DNA of 64,000 nt from NCBI GenBank assembly GCA_008694505.1, contig VZDJ01000059.1:1-64000 (forward strand). The letters run 5' to 3'. The stretch comes from Cyanoderma ruficeps. Its lineage: Eukaryota > Chordata > Aves > Passeriformes > Timaliidae. The notes below the pieces were generated by a model. That model searched no databases. It was not told where the DNA came from and was given only the letters and a program-made list of their open reading frames with translations. The position numbers were made by a program, and so were the translations under genes. The number at the start of each line of letters is the position of its first letter. Position 1 is the stretch's first letter. Shown one piece after another: positions 52,546 through 63,295 of the stretch.

Positions 52546-55500
52546 TTTGGCACACCCAAAGATCCCAAAAATTGCCCCAAAATCAGCTTCGGCACCCCCA
52601 AAAATCCCCCAAATCTGCCCACAAAATAGCCCAAAAATCTCCCCAAAAATCACTCCAAAATTGCCTTAAAACCCTTCAAAATGACCCCGAAATCACCCAA
52701 AAATCTGCTTCAGCACCCCCAAAAATCCCTAAAATCTGCCCCCAAACAGCCCGAAAATCACCCTAAAATCTGGTTTGAAACCAACAAAAATCTTCAAAAT
52801 TTCCCCAAAAATCACCCCAAAAATCACCCTAAAATCTCCTTCGGCACCCTAAATATCACCAAAATATGCCCCCAAAACTGGCTTCAGCACCCACAAAAAT
52901 CACTCCAAATTTGCCCCAAAAAACCTCTAAAATTGCACTCTCAAAGACCCCCAAAATCGCTTGATAAAGCACCGCAAAATCACCCCCAAACCACCCAAAT
53001 CACCCCAAAATTGGCTTTTGCACCCCCTAAAACCCCCAAAATCTGCCCCAAAAATCACTCTAAAATCTCCTCCAAAAATCAACCCGAAATTGCCTTAAAA
53101 AAATCACCTGAAATCCCCCCCAAATCTTCTTCGGCACTCCCAAAAATCGCCCCAAAATCCCCACAAAAAAACCCTCAAAAACCACACCAAAGTTGCCCCA
53201 GTAATCACCCCAAAATCAGCCGAAATCACACCAAAATCGACTTTGGAAACCAAAAATCCCAACCAAAAAACCCTACAAAATTACTCCAAATTCACCCAAA
53301 ACCCCCCAAAATTACGCCAAATATACCTTAAATTTACCCCAAACCCCCTCAAAATCGGCCCCAAAAATCACTTCAAAGTCTCCCAAAAAATCACCCTAAA
53401 ATTGCCTTAAAAACCTTCAAAATCACCCGAAATCACCCAAATATTGGCTTTGGCACCTCCAAAAATCACCCCAAAACGCTCCAAAACCAATCGAAATCAC
53501 ACCACTATCAGCTTTGGAACCCAAGAATCCACACCAAAAATCCACCCACAACCACCCCAAAAATCACCCCTAGACCACCCCAAAATTTGCTTCAGTACTC
53601 TCAAAGACCTCAAAAATCGCCTGATAAATCACCCCAAAATAGCACTAAAAACCTTCTAAATCACCTCAAATCACCCAATAATCTGCTTTGGCACCCCCAA
53701 AAATTCCCAAAACCGTCCCAAAAATCATCCCAAAATAGCCACAAAATCACCCCCAAAACCACTCCAAAGTCACCCCAAAAATCACCCCAAAATCGGCTTT
53801 GGAACCTCAAAAAATCACTGCAAAATTGCCCCAAAATCACCCTAAAATCACCCCAAAAACCTCATCAAAATTGGCTTCGGCACCCTCAAATCTCTCAAAA
53901 TCACCCCAAAACCTACTGAAATCACACCAAAATTTGCTTTGGAACCCAAAAATCACCACCAAAAAACCACCCACAATGACCCTGAAATCACCCCAAAAAT
54001 CACCCCAAAATCACCCCAAAACCTCCCCAAAATCCGCTTTGGCACTCTCAAAGACCCCCAAAATTGCCCCATAAATCACCCCAAAAGCCCCCCAAATCAA
54101 CCCAAAATCAGCTTCAGCATCCCCAAAATCACCTGAAATCACACCAAAATCCACTTGGGAACCTCAAAATCCCAACCAAAAAACCCCCCAAAATCGCCAC
54201 AAAACCCCAAAAAATCACCCCAAAAATTGCTGCAAAATTGTACCAAATCCACCCCCAAAATTGCCTCCAAAAATCACCCCAAAACCCACCCCAAAATCGG
54301 ATTTGACACCCTCAAAATTCACCTGAAAATTGCTCCAAAATCACCCAACAATTGGCTTCAGGATTCTCAAAGGCCCCAAACATCCCCCCAAAATCACCCC
54401 AAAAACTCCTGAAATAAACCTAAAATTACCCCAAAATCGGCTTCAGCACCCCAAAAACACCCTAAAATTGCCCTAAAAGTCACCCCAAAAATCACACTAA
54501 AAATCACCAGAATTATCATTCCAAAAAAACCCCAAAATCGCCTAAAAATCACACCATAATCGCCCCAGGAATCACCCTAAAATTGACCAAAATGCCCACA
54601 AAATCACCCCAAAAACTGTCAAAATCGCCCCAAAACCCACCCAGAAATCGGCTTCATGACCCCCAAAAACCTTTGAAATCACTCCAAAAATCACCCCAAA
54701 AATCGCCCCAAAAATCACCCCAAAAATCACCCCAAAAATCACCCGAAAATCGCCACAATCTTCTGAAATCACCCCAAATCACCCCAAAACCGGCTTCTGC
54801 ACCCAAACCTACCCAAAGTTGCCTTAATAATAACCCTAAAATCGCCCAAAAATCAGCTTCCACACCCACAAAAACTCCCAAGTCGCCCCAGAAACCTTCA
54901 AAACTGCTCAAAAACCACACGGCAATCACACGAAAAATCACTCCAAAATCTGGCTTCGGCACCCCCAAAAATCACCTGAAAATCGTTCAAAAATCACCCG
55001 AAATCACCCCAAAATTTGCTTCAGCACTGCCTAAGCCCCAAAAATCTCCACAAAAATCACCCCAAATTTGCCCAAAAAAACCCCCAAATCACCCCAAAAG
55101 CTCCAAAAGTCATCTCAAAGTCACCCAAAAATCGGCTTCGGCACCTCCAAAAATCACCCCAAAATGCCTCAAAACCAACTGAAATCACACCAAAAATGGT
55201 TTCAGAACCCAAAAATTGCCACCAAAAAAATGCCCAAAATCACCCCGAAATTGCCCCAAAAATTACCCCAAAATCACCCTGAAACCTCCCCAAAATTTGC
55301 TTTGGCACTCTCAAACACCCCCAAAAATGCCTGATAAATCACTCCAAATTCACCCCAAAAGCCCCCAAAATCAACACAAAATCAACCCAAAATCGGCTTC
55401 GGTACGCCCACAAATCTCCACAAAATCACCTGAAATCACACTGAAATCCACTTGGGAACCCCAAAAATTCCGACCAAAAAACCCACAAAAATTACCCCAT

Positions 55501-55587
55501 ATTTTTCTGCAAAACCCCAAAATTGCCCCAAAAATCACCACTAAATTGTACTAAAAACCACCCCAGCATCGTCCCAAAAATCACCTC

Positions 55588-56277
55588 TGTCCTGGTTTAG
55601 GGCAAATTTGGGAGGAAACCTCCAAATGGGGGTTCCTCTGCAGAGCAAAACCCAAATGGCCCCTCCCCCCAGTCGGTCCGGGAAAAGAACTTCTTTGGAG
55701 AAAAGTGGAAAAAGCTATTTATTTAACAAACAAACTGCCCACAAACATAAGGAATGAATGATATGAAACAACAAAACCTCTCGCTGGTCCGAAGAGAGAG
55801 AGAGATAGCAAACTGAGAGAAGTCCTTGCTGTGGGCCAGCTCAGCTCTCTGTCTCTTATCAGTCTTGGTCTCTTTCGGCGCTGGAAAAATGCCCAGATCC
55901 AGGCCTGGGTGGGCCACAGGTGCAGTTCCTGGTGATCCCCTGGGTTTTCAGTCCAGAACAGATTTAAACAGTCCCAAGGAAAAAGGAAAAGGGAAAAAAA
56001 AAAAACAATTCAGGAAGCTTTCTGCCTCAGCTAGCTAGACTAACTAAAAAGGGAAAAAAAACCTCTCCTGCTGCTGTCCGTGCATCTGACGAAAAAAAAA
56101 AACCTTCAAGGACGATGATGAAAAAAAGTGAGGAGGAGTGAAAAGTGTTTTTTCCAAAACAAACTGCGCGTGTCTTCTTCCCTGCTCCTCTCAGAATCAG
56201 TCTTAAAGGTACAGAACACCCACAGCACAGACAGAACAGACGATTGGTGATACAGGCATCATAGTCACCCCAGGACA
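55588..56277 (-). mobile_element. Solo LTR G3 in the minisatellite
   Basis: 690 bp, ends TGTCCTGG / CCAGGACA, same family as G1 and G2. Minus-strand TTAAATAAATAG near 55713. The target duplication cannot be read because the host is itself repetitive. Confidence 0.9.
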
Positions 56278-56307
56278 CAAATCACGCAAAAATAACCCCA
56301 TAATCTC

Positions 56308-56832
56308 TATAGTTGCATCCTGGAGCTGCTTCACCGGTTAGCTAGCTCTCTGGCAACTATATAAGGAATGCTTGGTGGGTCTGAACCTCAGGCTGAAGCG
56401 CGGTCGACGGTGTGGAAGAAAGAGTGGACTCTTGCTTGGGTTTCACCTGGCTTTATTCCACCCGGTTACCTCCTATGTTCAGATGAGCAGAGCAGAGAGG
56501 GCGAGACTGCCCAGCAGCCCCTCTGTCCCCACCTTAAGTACAGGAGGTGTACACTGAGCAGGGGAGAACTTAGAACCAATCTAAGGGGAGGGAAGGTGTG
56601 ACCCAGAATGGGGAAACTTAACACATCAATGAAAGAAGGTGGTACCAGGGTACCTTGTCAAATCCTAGGCCTTTTTCCCCAGAATCTTCCAGATCTTACA
56701 AGGTGATTGACAAGGCTTATCATAAGGGAAACACCATCGGGGGTTTTGGGGATGGGGGTGTAGGAACAAACCATTACAAACATATAATAAAACATACAGA
56801 ACATTAGAAAACCCAAAATGTGCACTGCAACA
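56308..56832 (-). mobile_element. Solo LTR N2 with 6-bp target duplication and a non-CA 3' end
   Basis: 525 bp. Direct repeat AATCTC at 56302-56307 and 56833-56838. Minus strand starts TGTTGCAGTGC and ends GCAACTATA. It shares GAGCTGCTTCACCGG, AACCTCAGGCTGAAGCG and GGGACAAACC-like segments with N1. The TATA ending matches N1. Confidence 0.88.
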
Positions 56833-56970
56833 AATCTCCCCAAAAACCACCCCAAAATCCCCCCCAACCCCTGAAACCACACCAAAATCAGCTTCAGCAC
56901 CCCGAAAAACCACCCCAAAATTTCCCCAAAATCCACCTCAAAATCGGTTTTGGCACCCTCAAAAAATACC

Positions 56971-57706
56971 TGTGAAAAACAAAAACACTCAGAATATTTT
57001 TCAAAAGTTTATTAAGGGAATAAAAAAAGACAATGTCCAGCACTGGGGTGTTCCTGGCTCTTGGCCAACAAACACAGCAGTACATTAAGGCAATGTTATC
57101 TTTCTACTGTTATTTTACTAAGGCACATATATATTCATAAGTTTCATACATTATTCAAACATTCTTGGGAGCCTCTGATGTTGTAGGAACTTGTTTTTGT
57201 TTTTCACTCTGACTTATCTACAGGACATCATGCAGATCAGGTCAATATATTTTATTCCTTCTTGTGGCTTCATCCTGTGTTTTCACACTTCCTTGATAAT
57301 GAGGAGTTTAAAAGTTCTTTTCTAATTCTTCTCTGGTGCTCTGGTTTGTGTCACTGTTATCACTTTGAGAGATCAGTCAGCAGATGTGGGAAAACAACAT
57401 AATTGCTTTACACGGTTCTCTTAGTTCCATTGAAGAATTTTAACATTTTATGTTTTGCTAAGGCCTATAATATAACACATTCATCATACCACTATTTCTG
57501 TAAGCTATACAGTGTATACATAGATATAATATATTCATCACACTACTATTTCTATGAGCTATACGGTGCATACTTAAAATGATTATTATATTAACAAGCA
57601 GCTAAAAGGAGTTATAAATTGTGCCATATTTGAATACTTATGATCAATAACATGTAAAAGCTAATACATAAATGCAAAACCCAATATTATAGGGTCATTT
57701 TAAACA
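56971..57706 (-). mobile_element. LTR-like insertion T in the minisatellite
   Basis: About 736 bp AT-rich, TGTGAAAAAC...TTTAAACA, minisatellite on both sides. Reverse AATAAA near 57008 (TTTATTAAGG). Contains a diverged tandem duplication of about 60 bp (about 57476-57585, CACTATTTCTGTAAGCTATACAG / CTACTATTTCTATGAGCTATACGG). No clear target duplication. Confidence 0.7.
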
Positions 57707-58385
57707 CCCCAAAATTGCCCCAATATCACCCCAAAACCGGCTTCTGCAAAAACCCCCAAAATCACCCCAAAACCGGCTTCGGCACTCTCAAAAACCACCC
57801 CAAAATCACCCAAACATTGCCCCTAAAACCCAGAAAATCACACCCAAAATTGGTTTTTGCACCCCCAAAACCCCTGAAAATCGCCCCAAAAATGATCCCA
57901 AAACCACCCCCAAAACCCCCCAAAATCACTGCACCCTCAAAAATGGCCCAAAATCATCACAAAAACATTAAAAGTCGCCTCAAAAATCACCCCAAAATTG
58001 CCCTCAAACCTCCCAAAGTTTCTCCAGAAACCCCCAAAATCACCCCAAAATTGGTATCGGCACCCCAAAATTGCCACAAAAACAGCCCCAAAATCACCAT
58101 AAAAACCCCTAAAATCACATGAAATCATCCCAAAATCTGCTTCAGCACACCCAAAACCACGCAAAATCACCCCCAAAACCACCCCGAAATCAGCTTTAGC
58201 ACCCCCTAAAACCCCAAAAATCAGCCCAAAATTCATCCCAAAACCACTCAGAAAACCTTCAAAATCACCCAAAATCACCCCAAAAATCACCTGAAATCAC
58301 TTCAAAATTGGCTTCGGCACCCCAAAATCACGCCCAAAATCACCTCAAAAACCAAAAACCCCCAAACCTGTTCAGGCAGCCAAAA

Positions 58386-58750
58386 TGATGACTAAAGCGC
58401 TGGGTCTTTCTGGAGTACCTCACCAAAGACGGTGACTTTGCCGGAAGTGGCTTCTGCCAGCACACAAAATGGTGGTCCCCTGTTGCATCATTGGGTCCTC
58501 ACCTTGTACACTCCCGCGTGTTATCGCGATAACGTGTGGGGGGCGGGTTGGGGGTGGTGAGAGGGGAGAAGCCCGTAGTGGGGTTGGGTCGGGGCCACGG
58601 GCAGTGACAGGGGAGGAGTTGGTTTGAGGGGTGGACCTTAGGATGAGTGATAGGTGCAGCAGCAAAGCCAAAAATTGGCTAATTAGCTAATTAAGTTATT
58701 ATCCAATTAACTAATTTGATGTTTAATTAGTTGGTTGTCTAATTTAATTA
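58386..58750. other. Unclassified sequence with a 14-bp palindrome and AT-rich inverted motifs
   Basis: GTTATCGCGATAAC at 58520-58533 is a perfect palindrome. A G-rich stretch follows (58535-58660), then repeated TTAATTAG/CTAATTAA motifs at 58678-58750. No coding signal. Confidence 0.55.
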
Positions 58751-58753
58751 GCG

Positions 58754-58816
58754 CTCCAGATGGGAGTACTGATGTAGTGGTTAATCAAGTCCATCATTAG
58801 TTACTCCCATCTGGAG
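58754..58816. repeat. Hairpin: perfect 15-bp inverted repeat
   Basis: Arms CTCCAGATGGGAGTA (58754-58768) and TACTCCCATCTGGAG (58802-58816), extendable inward through TGATG/CATCA with small bulges. Confidence 0.85.
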
Positions 58817-58873
58817 TACTAATTAGGGGCCCTATATACTATATATAAAAACAAAAAAATATATATGTCTTGT

Positions 58874-58983
58874 GCAGTAGTAGAAAATTTCAGGCTCCCT
58901 GGGAGAAAAAAAAGCCCCAGCTTTAAATAATGATTTAAAGAAAAATATTTACTTCCCGGGAGCCTGAAATTTTCTACTGCTGC
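58874..58983. repeat. Foldback element with 26-bp inverted arms
   Basis: Arms 58874-58899 and 58958-58983 match at 25 of 26 positions (GCAGTAGTAGAAAATTTCAG...). The middle holds a second perfect inverted repeat CTTTAAAT-AATG-ATTTAAAG (58921-58940). 110 bp in total; could be a miniature foldback element or LTR-derived structure. Confidence 0.8.
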
Positions 58984-58984
58984 T

Positions 58985-60600
58985 TTTTTATTTTAAAGCT
59001 AGAAAGAAAAACAAAGCTAGAAATAAAGTTAGAGAGAAAAAGAGAGTTAAATTTAGAGTGAAAAAGAAATAGAGTTACAGGGAAATTGGGAAATATAGTT
59101 AGAGAAGCAGGGAAAGGTAGAGAGACGGAGCTAGAAACAGTGAGAAACAGAAACACAGGGTTAGAGAGACAGAGTTAAGAGACAGACATGTTATGGGTAA
59201 TATCTGTATATTAATTCGTGCTGGAAATAAAGTGATATAAAAATTGAGGAAAATGGATCAAAGGAGGATTCCAGGAAAGCTGGGGGACATCCGAGAAGAG
59301 ATAAATGGCAGGATAAGAAAATCACCAAATGAAAAGATACTGTAACCTCGGAGATGGGCCATCAGGAGGTCCTAACGACCAGGAGCACCTGCCCGATAAG
59401 CCTGATGAGATCAACTACAGCTTCTCGGAAATCTCATCTGTTCATCAATACTGATATATATATATATGCTCTGTATATTAATCTGGGCATGAGAAATTAA
59501 ATGATTGCAGGTAATGGAAAAGTACTGACAGAAGCACCAAGGGATGGGGGCTCAGGAATGCTGACTGCATCTGCAAATGAAAGGCCGAATTACAATGAGG
59601 CCAGGTGTGGAAACCAACCGAAGTAGAAAACAGAACCTTCAGTTTGGAGTCACAAACAAAACCATCAAGTAAACCGAGTTGTAAGATACATGACAAACCC
59701 AAACCATCATCAGCGAGCAGCCCAGCCGCCACCCCCGCTGAGCTTCATGAGTTTCAGGCTCCGTACTACACATCGCACTGTCTGGCAGAAAAACACTACT
59801 CTGCAATTGAAAACTATTCTTCTGCTAATCTCCGGACTCCATTCAATCTCGATTCGAGAAAAATTAAAAACTCTAAAGAAAGACTCATGTATATTATAAT
59901 CCTATTGTCTCAAAGGAAAAACCTGGCCTGCGGGAGAAAAAAGGGTATAAAACTAAAACTCCGAGACCAGGTCAGGGAGGCGGATGACAGGGAGACTGGC
60001 GCAGGCCAGTCTTGTGTCCGTTTCCGAATTCGATCGAATTCCTACTGTGCTGTGGCTTGGCTTTGTACTTATTTCATTGCAATCTGGCTATTGGTTTGTT
60101 TATTGTTTGTTTCTGTTTCTTTTTTATTTTGAATAGCAAAATAAACTTTTGATTTTTTTTGATTGATTCTGATTTGGCTCACCATATTTATAACAATACC
60201 ATCCAGAAAACCTATTCAGGAGACTCAGAATCCAAAAAGAAGACAGATGAATACTCATACATAGAACGGTGGACAAAGAAACCCTGTCTCAGGGAAATTA
60301 AAAAGTATAAAACTGGACTCTTGGTGGTGGGACTTTGTGAACGGAGGGGGGACTGGTGCTATAGAGGCCTGTCCCACGTTCACCCTGTATCGATTCCTGG
60401 GATCGAACTGACCTTTTTTGTGGCTGTAATTTTTTTCTTTTTTCCGTGTTCGCTGTCATGTGAAAATAAATTTTATTTTTATTTTTTTCAATTTTTGGCT
60501 ATTTCATTTATAACAGACAGAAATAAAGTTAGAAACAGAAAAATAAAGTGAGGAATAAACTGAAAATTAAAGTGAGAAGCAAAGCAAGAAATACAGTGAA
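58985..60600 (+). other. LTR-derived patchwork with two promoter/poly(A) modules
   Basis: Purine-rich GTTAGAGAGACAGAG repeats (58985-59190) and a duplicated TCTGTATATTAAT(T/C) motif (about 59207 and 59475). Two related modules follow: TATAAAA at about 59948 with AATAAA at about 60141, and TATAAAA at about 60309 with AATAAA at about 60466. Both share an ACTGG(C/T)GC..TGTCC...GAT(T)CC layout, so they look like two diverged copies of one LTR in tandem. A 175-codon ORF across 59605-60132 spans these parts and is probably incidental. Confidence 0.5.
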
Positions 60601-61560
60601 AAAATGACTAAGCCACAGCAAAGAAAGACAGGAGCCAAAGGGGGAGGGACAGGGCGGTATCTTTATTAGGGTTGATTCAACTTCATGGAATGAATTTGTT
60701 ATAAAAATGGCGACTCAAATCTCTTAATCAAGATCAATGCTTTATTTTCCAAAAACTAAATTGATTATATATAGATCAAAAATAGAAAATAAACAAAAGA
60801 TTATAACGCAAAACAGCCAAATCACAACGGAACCAGCAAGGATTACTGCCACAGCAGAGTTTAAGTCCGATCGAGACTGGGAGACAGATATCAGGCCAGC
60901 CCTCGCTGGGTCCGCGATCATCTGTTCCGACATACTGCTCTCGGAGTCCAACTTTTATACAGTTTATTTTTCCCCAGGCCAAGCTTTTCCCCGGATGATG
61001 GTCCTTCTATTCAGTTTTTAATTTCGCCTCCACCGAATCTGAATAGAGTTCCTGGGATTAACTCAACCAGCTTTCAGTTGTAGAGAGGGTCTCTGTCCCC
61101 AGACGGCCTTTTGTGGATTCGGAGTCCTCCTCCTGTATAGAAGTGGTTTCGGCTCTCTGGGATAGAGGATGAATTTGCCCCTCTGAACAATCTGATGTGG
61201 ATTCAGTTGTCGGAGGCTGAGGGGGTTGAGCCCACTCAGCCCTTTCACTTGCAGATGGTGTTGCACATTCCTCAGCCGATCCTCTCGGTTGCCTTTCCAG
61301 GGTTCCTGGTAGCTGTGGGATTTAATTCCTCATCCCCAGATCAATATGTGATATATTTTTATAACAAATTCTTTTATTTACACTTCAGCAAAACATGAGG
61401 AAACAATGTATACAAGTGCAAGTACAGATACAAATGCAAGTACAAATACAATCCAGATAGGCACTGATAAATGTCCAATTTACATACAGAGCAATACATG
61501 GTAATGCAGCAGCAAATGCAAATACAGAACAATGCAGGGCAATACAAGCTATATACATAT
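60601..61560 (-). other. Degenerate LTR fragments, mostly minus orientation
   Basis: AT-rich pieces with reverse poly(A) signals (CTTTATT at about 60662, CTTTATTTTCC at about 60740, CTTTTATTTAC at about 61371) and GC-richer parts between. CAAGTACA(A/G)AT(A/G)CAA repeats occur at 61405-61455. No frame with a recognisable domain. Confidence 0.45.
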
Positions 61561-61564
61561 TTGC

Positions 61565-62150
61565 GGGGGTGTGGTGCTGCTCCCAGGGAACTTGCGTTCT
61601 GTTTCAGGCTAGCTCTGGCACCGAGCCCACAGTGAAGGTCTGGGATATATTCCTGATCTTTGAGGGTTCTTGCCTTTGGCAGAATCGTAAGCAATGGTGA
61701 AAAAGAAGGAAGGACTCTTGTGAGAGATTCAGCCGGAGTTTATTAAGCCCTTGCGGGGCTTGTACACACCCAGAGACAGAGCCCACAAAAGCGAGTTCCC
61801 CTCTCTGTCCCTCACCTTAAGTATGGGGATGGGGAAAGGGGACAGCCTGGAATCAATCCAGAAGAAGGGGGAGTGACCCAGAACACAAAGGACAATCAAT
61901 GGAACCAATCAATACAAAAAAAGGGGGGGGGGAACCGGGATCCTGCCAATACCTCGACCATCTTCCTGGAATTTTCCAGACACGGGGCAAGGCTGTAAAG
62001 TAATGGACAGGACCCATAATTGTGATTGACACCGGAGAATCACTTGGGGTAAACCAAGAAGGTTTTAACATGGAGGTATGGGACAAACCATTGTAAAACA
62101 AAGAATAGAAGAATGCAGAAACTTGGTAAAACCCAAAATGCACCACAACA
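61565..62150 (-). mobile_element. LTR N3 (N family)
   Basis: The right end CCACAACA matches the N family start. Shares TTAAG-TATGGGGA, GGGAGTGACCCAGAA and ATTGACACCGG-like segments with N1/N2. Reverse AATAAA near 61741 (TTTATTAAG). Left edge approximate and no target duplication found. Confidence 0.7.
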
Positions 62151-62259
62151 CATTAACACAATATCACAATATAACCATTTTTCTATTTCTGAAATGTTCA
62201 TTACATTTTGTTTTATTGTTACAGGAAACCCAAAACAAAAGCAGCACACAGGAACCATA

Positions 62260-62710
62260 ACACTCATCCACCACACACACCTCCTTCAGCTTACACACAA
62301 ACTCACTGTCACTCTCATCCTGACTGCTTTGTTACACCCTGGCCATCAGCAGTCCTCATGAAGGGGTTCCAGAAGGCCTGAAAAATCATCCTGCCTGCCA
62401 AAAACCCTGGTCCCAGGATGGTCCGCACCCGAACTTTGGCAATGAATGTCGCCTCGCAGACCAGCTGGGACCGAGGGAAAAAAATGCAGCCAGGAGGAAA
62501 AAAAAAACTGGTTGGGGATTTTTTATTCTAAATTTAAAAATAAGTTGAAAAACCTGAAAGGCAAAAGTCATACACACAACATTAGAACCAGTCAGCACAC
62601 ACACTCTCACAGGCAGACACAAGCAGACACAGAGAGACACAAACTCTCAGACAGACACAACTCTCAGACAGACACGGTCACACACTCTCACACGCAGTTA
62701 CACACTCTTC
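62260..62710 (+). repeat. Degenerate CA-rich microsatellite
   Basis: CACACA and CAGACACAA repeats at 62265-62300 and 62570-62710, separated by unclassified sequence with poly-A stretches. Short frames through it are incidental. Confidence 0.7.
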
Positions 62711-62724
62711 AGTGAGAAGAATGG

Positions 62725-62923
62725 GCAAGGAGACCAGCTCCTTTGTAATGCCTTTATTAAGATCAGCTCTAGGTGGGGCTCGGGGTTGTGCACACCGCCG
62801 CTGCTCCCGATGGACAATGCAGAGAAGGAGGTGTTCAGCTTTGCCACAGGGCAAAGAGAGTCCCTGGGATAGATCCTGGGAAGACACCTTTTGGGCTGGT
62901 AGTCTAGGGGTGTCTGTCTGGTC
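62725..62923 (-). mobile_element. LTR fragment next to provirus V
   Basis: Contains a reverse AATAAA (CCTTTATTAAG near 62752) and GC-rich U5-like sequence ending where the provirus V LTR starts. Partial; family unknown. Confidence 0.45.
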
Positions 62924-63226
62924 TGTCGCGGGGCAAAGCTGCGTGTGTCTCAATCTAGGAACACGAGAGAAAGGCTCCGAAGGCAGAGGTTGTAGAAGGC
63001 TGTCCAACTATCTTTATTTTGACTCCAAATATTTATAGATATGTACAGAGGTCAAGGGATTGGCTACATAGCTCACAACCCCTTCGACCTAGATGGTGGA
63101 TACCACCGTCAATCATGTCTTCTCTCACAGGAGAAGTATGTAAACATTCAAATAATAGATTTTATTTACATTAGCTGCGTGTGAAAGTTCTACAGAAAGA
63201 GAAAGAACAGTAAAACTCAGGCAACA
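62924..63226 (-). mobile_element. 3' LTR of provirus V (J family)
   Basis: 303 bp, minus strand TGTTGCCTGAG...CCGCGACA, homologous to solo LTR J1. The minus-strand polypurine tract AAAAAGGATGAGA (63227-63239) lies against it. Reverse AATAAA near 63016. Confidence 0.9.
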
Positions 63227-63295
63227 TCTCATCCTTTTTACATTAATTAAAAGAAAAAAAAACAAAAAAGAAAATGAACATTGTTCAGTCTCTGT

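Larger units (their letters stand above)
52546..58385 (+). repeat. Minisatellite, C-rich on the plus strand (AAAAATCACCCC type)
   Basis: The same repeat in inverted orientation, about 3 kb unbroken to 55587 and then in pieces between inserts G3, N2 and T (56278-56307, 56833-56970, 57707-58385). At 54665-54740 the unit is nearly pure AAAAATCACCCC. The higher-order insert reads ATCGGCTTCGGCACCC. A-tracts of 4-5 separated by 7-8 GC-rich bases give a curved-DNA-like pattern. Confidence 0.9.

Noticed and set aside
54600..54780. Possible CRISPR-like array of short repeats
   Set aside because: The repeats are contiguous 12-bp units without unique spacers, in a vertebrate retroviral context.
52681..55554. 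Many long ORFs rich in Lys, Pro, Ser, Gln, Asn and His
   Set aside because: They are translations of the 12-bp minisatellite, whose period is a multiple of three and lacks stops; frames overlap freely and no start or domain signal exists.
59605..60132. 175-codon ORF ending in a hydrophobic segment
   Set aside because: It crosses a TATA box and LTR-like parts, has no recognisable domain, and its hydrophobic end is a T-rich stretch before the poly(A) signal.
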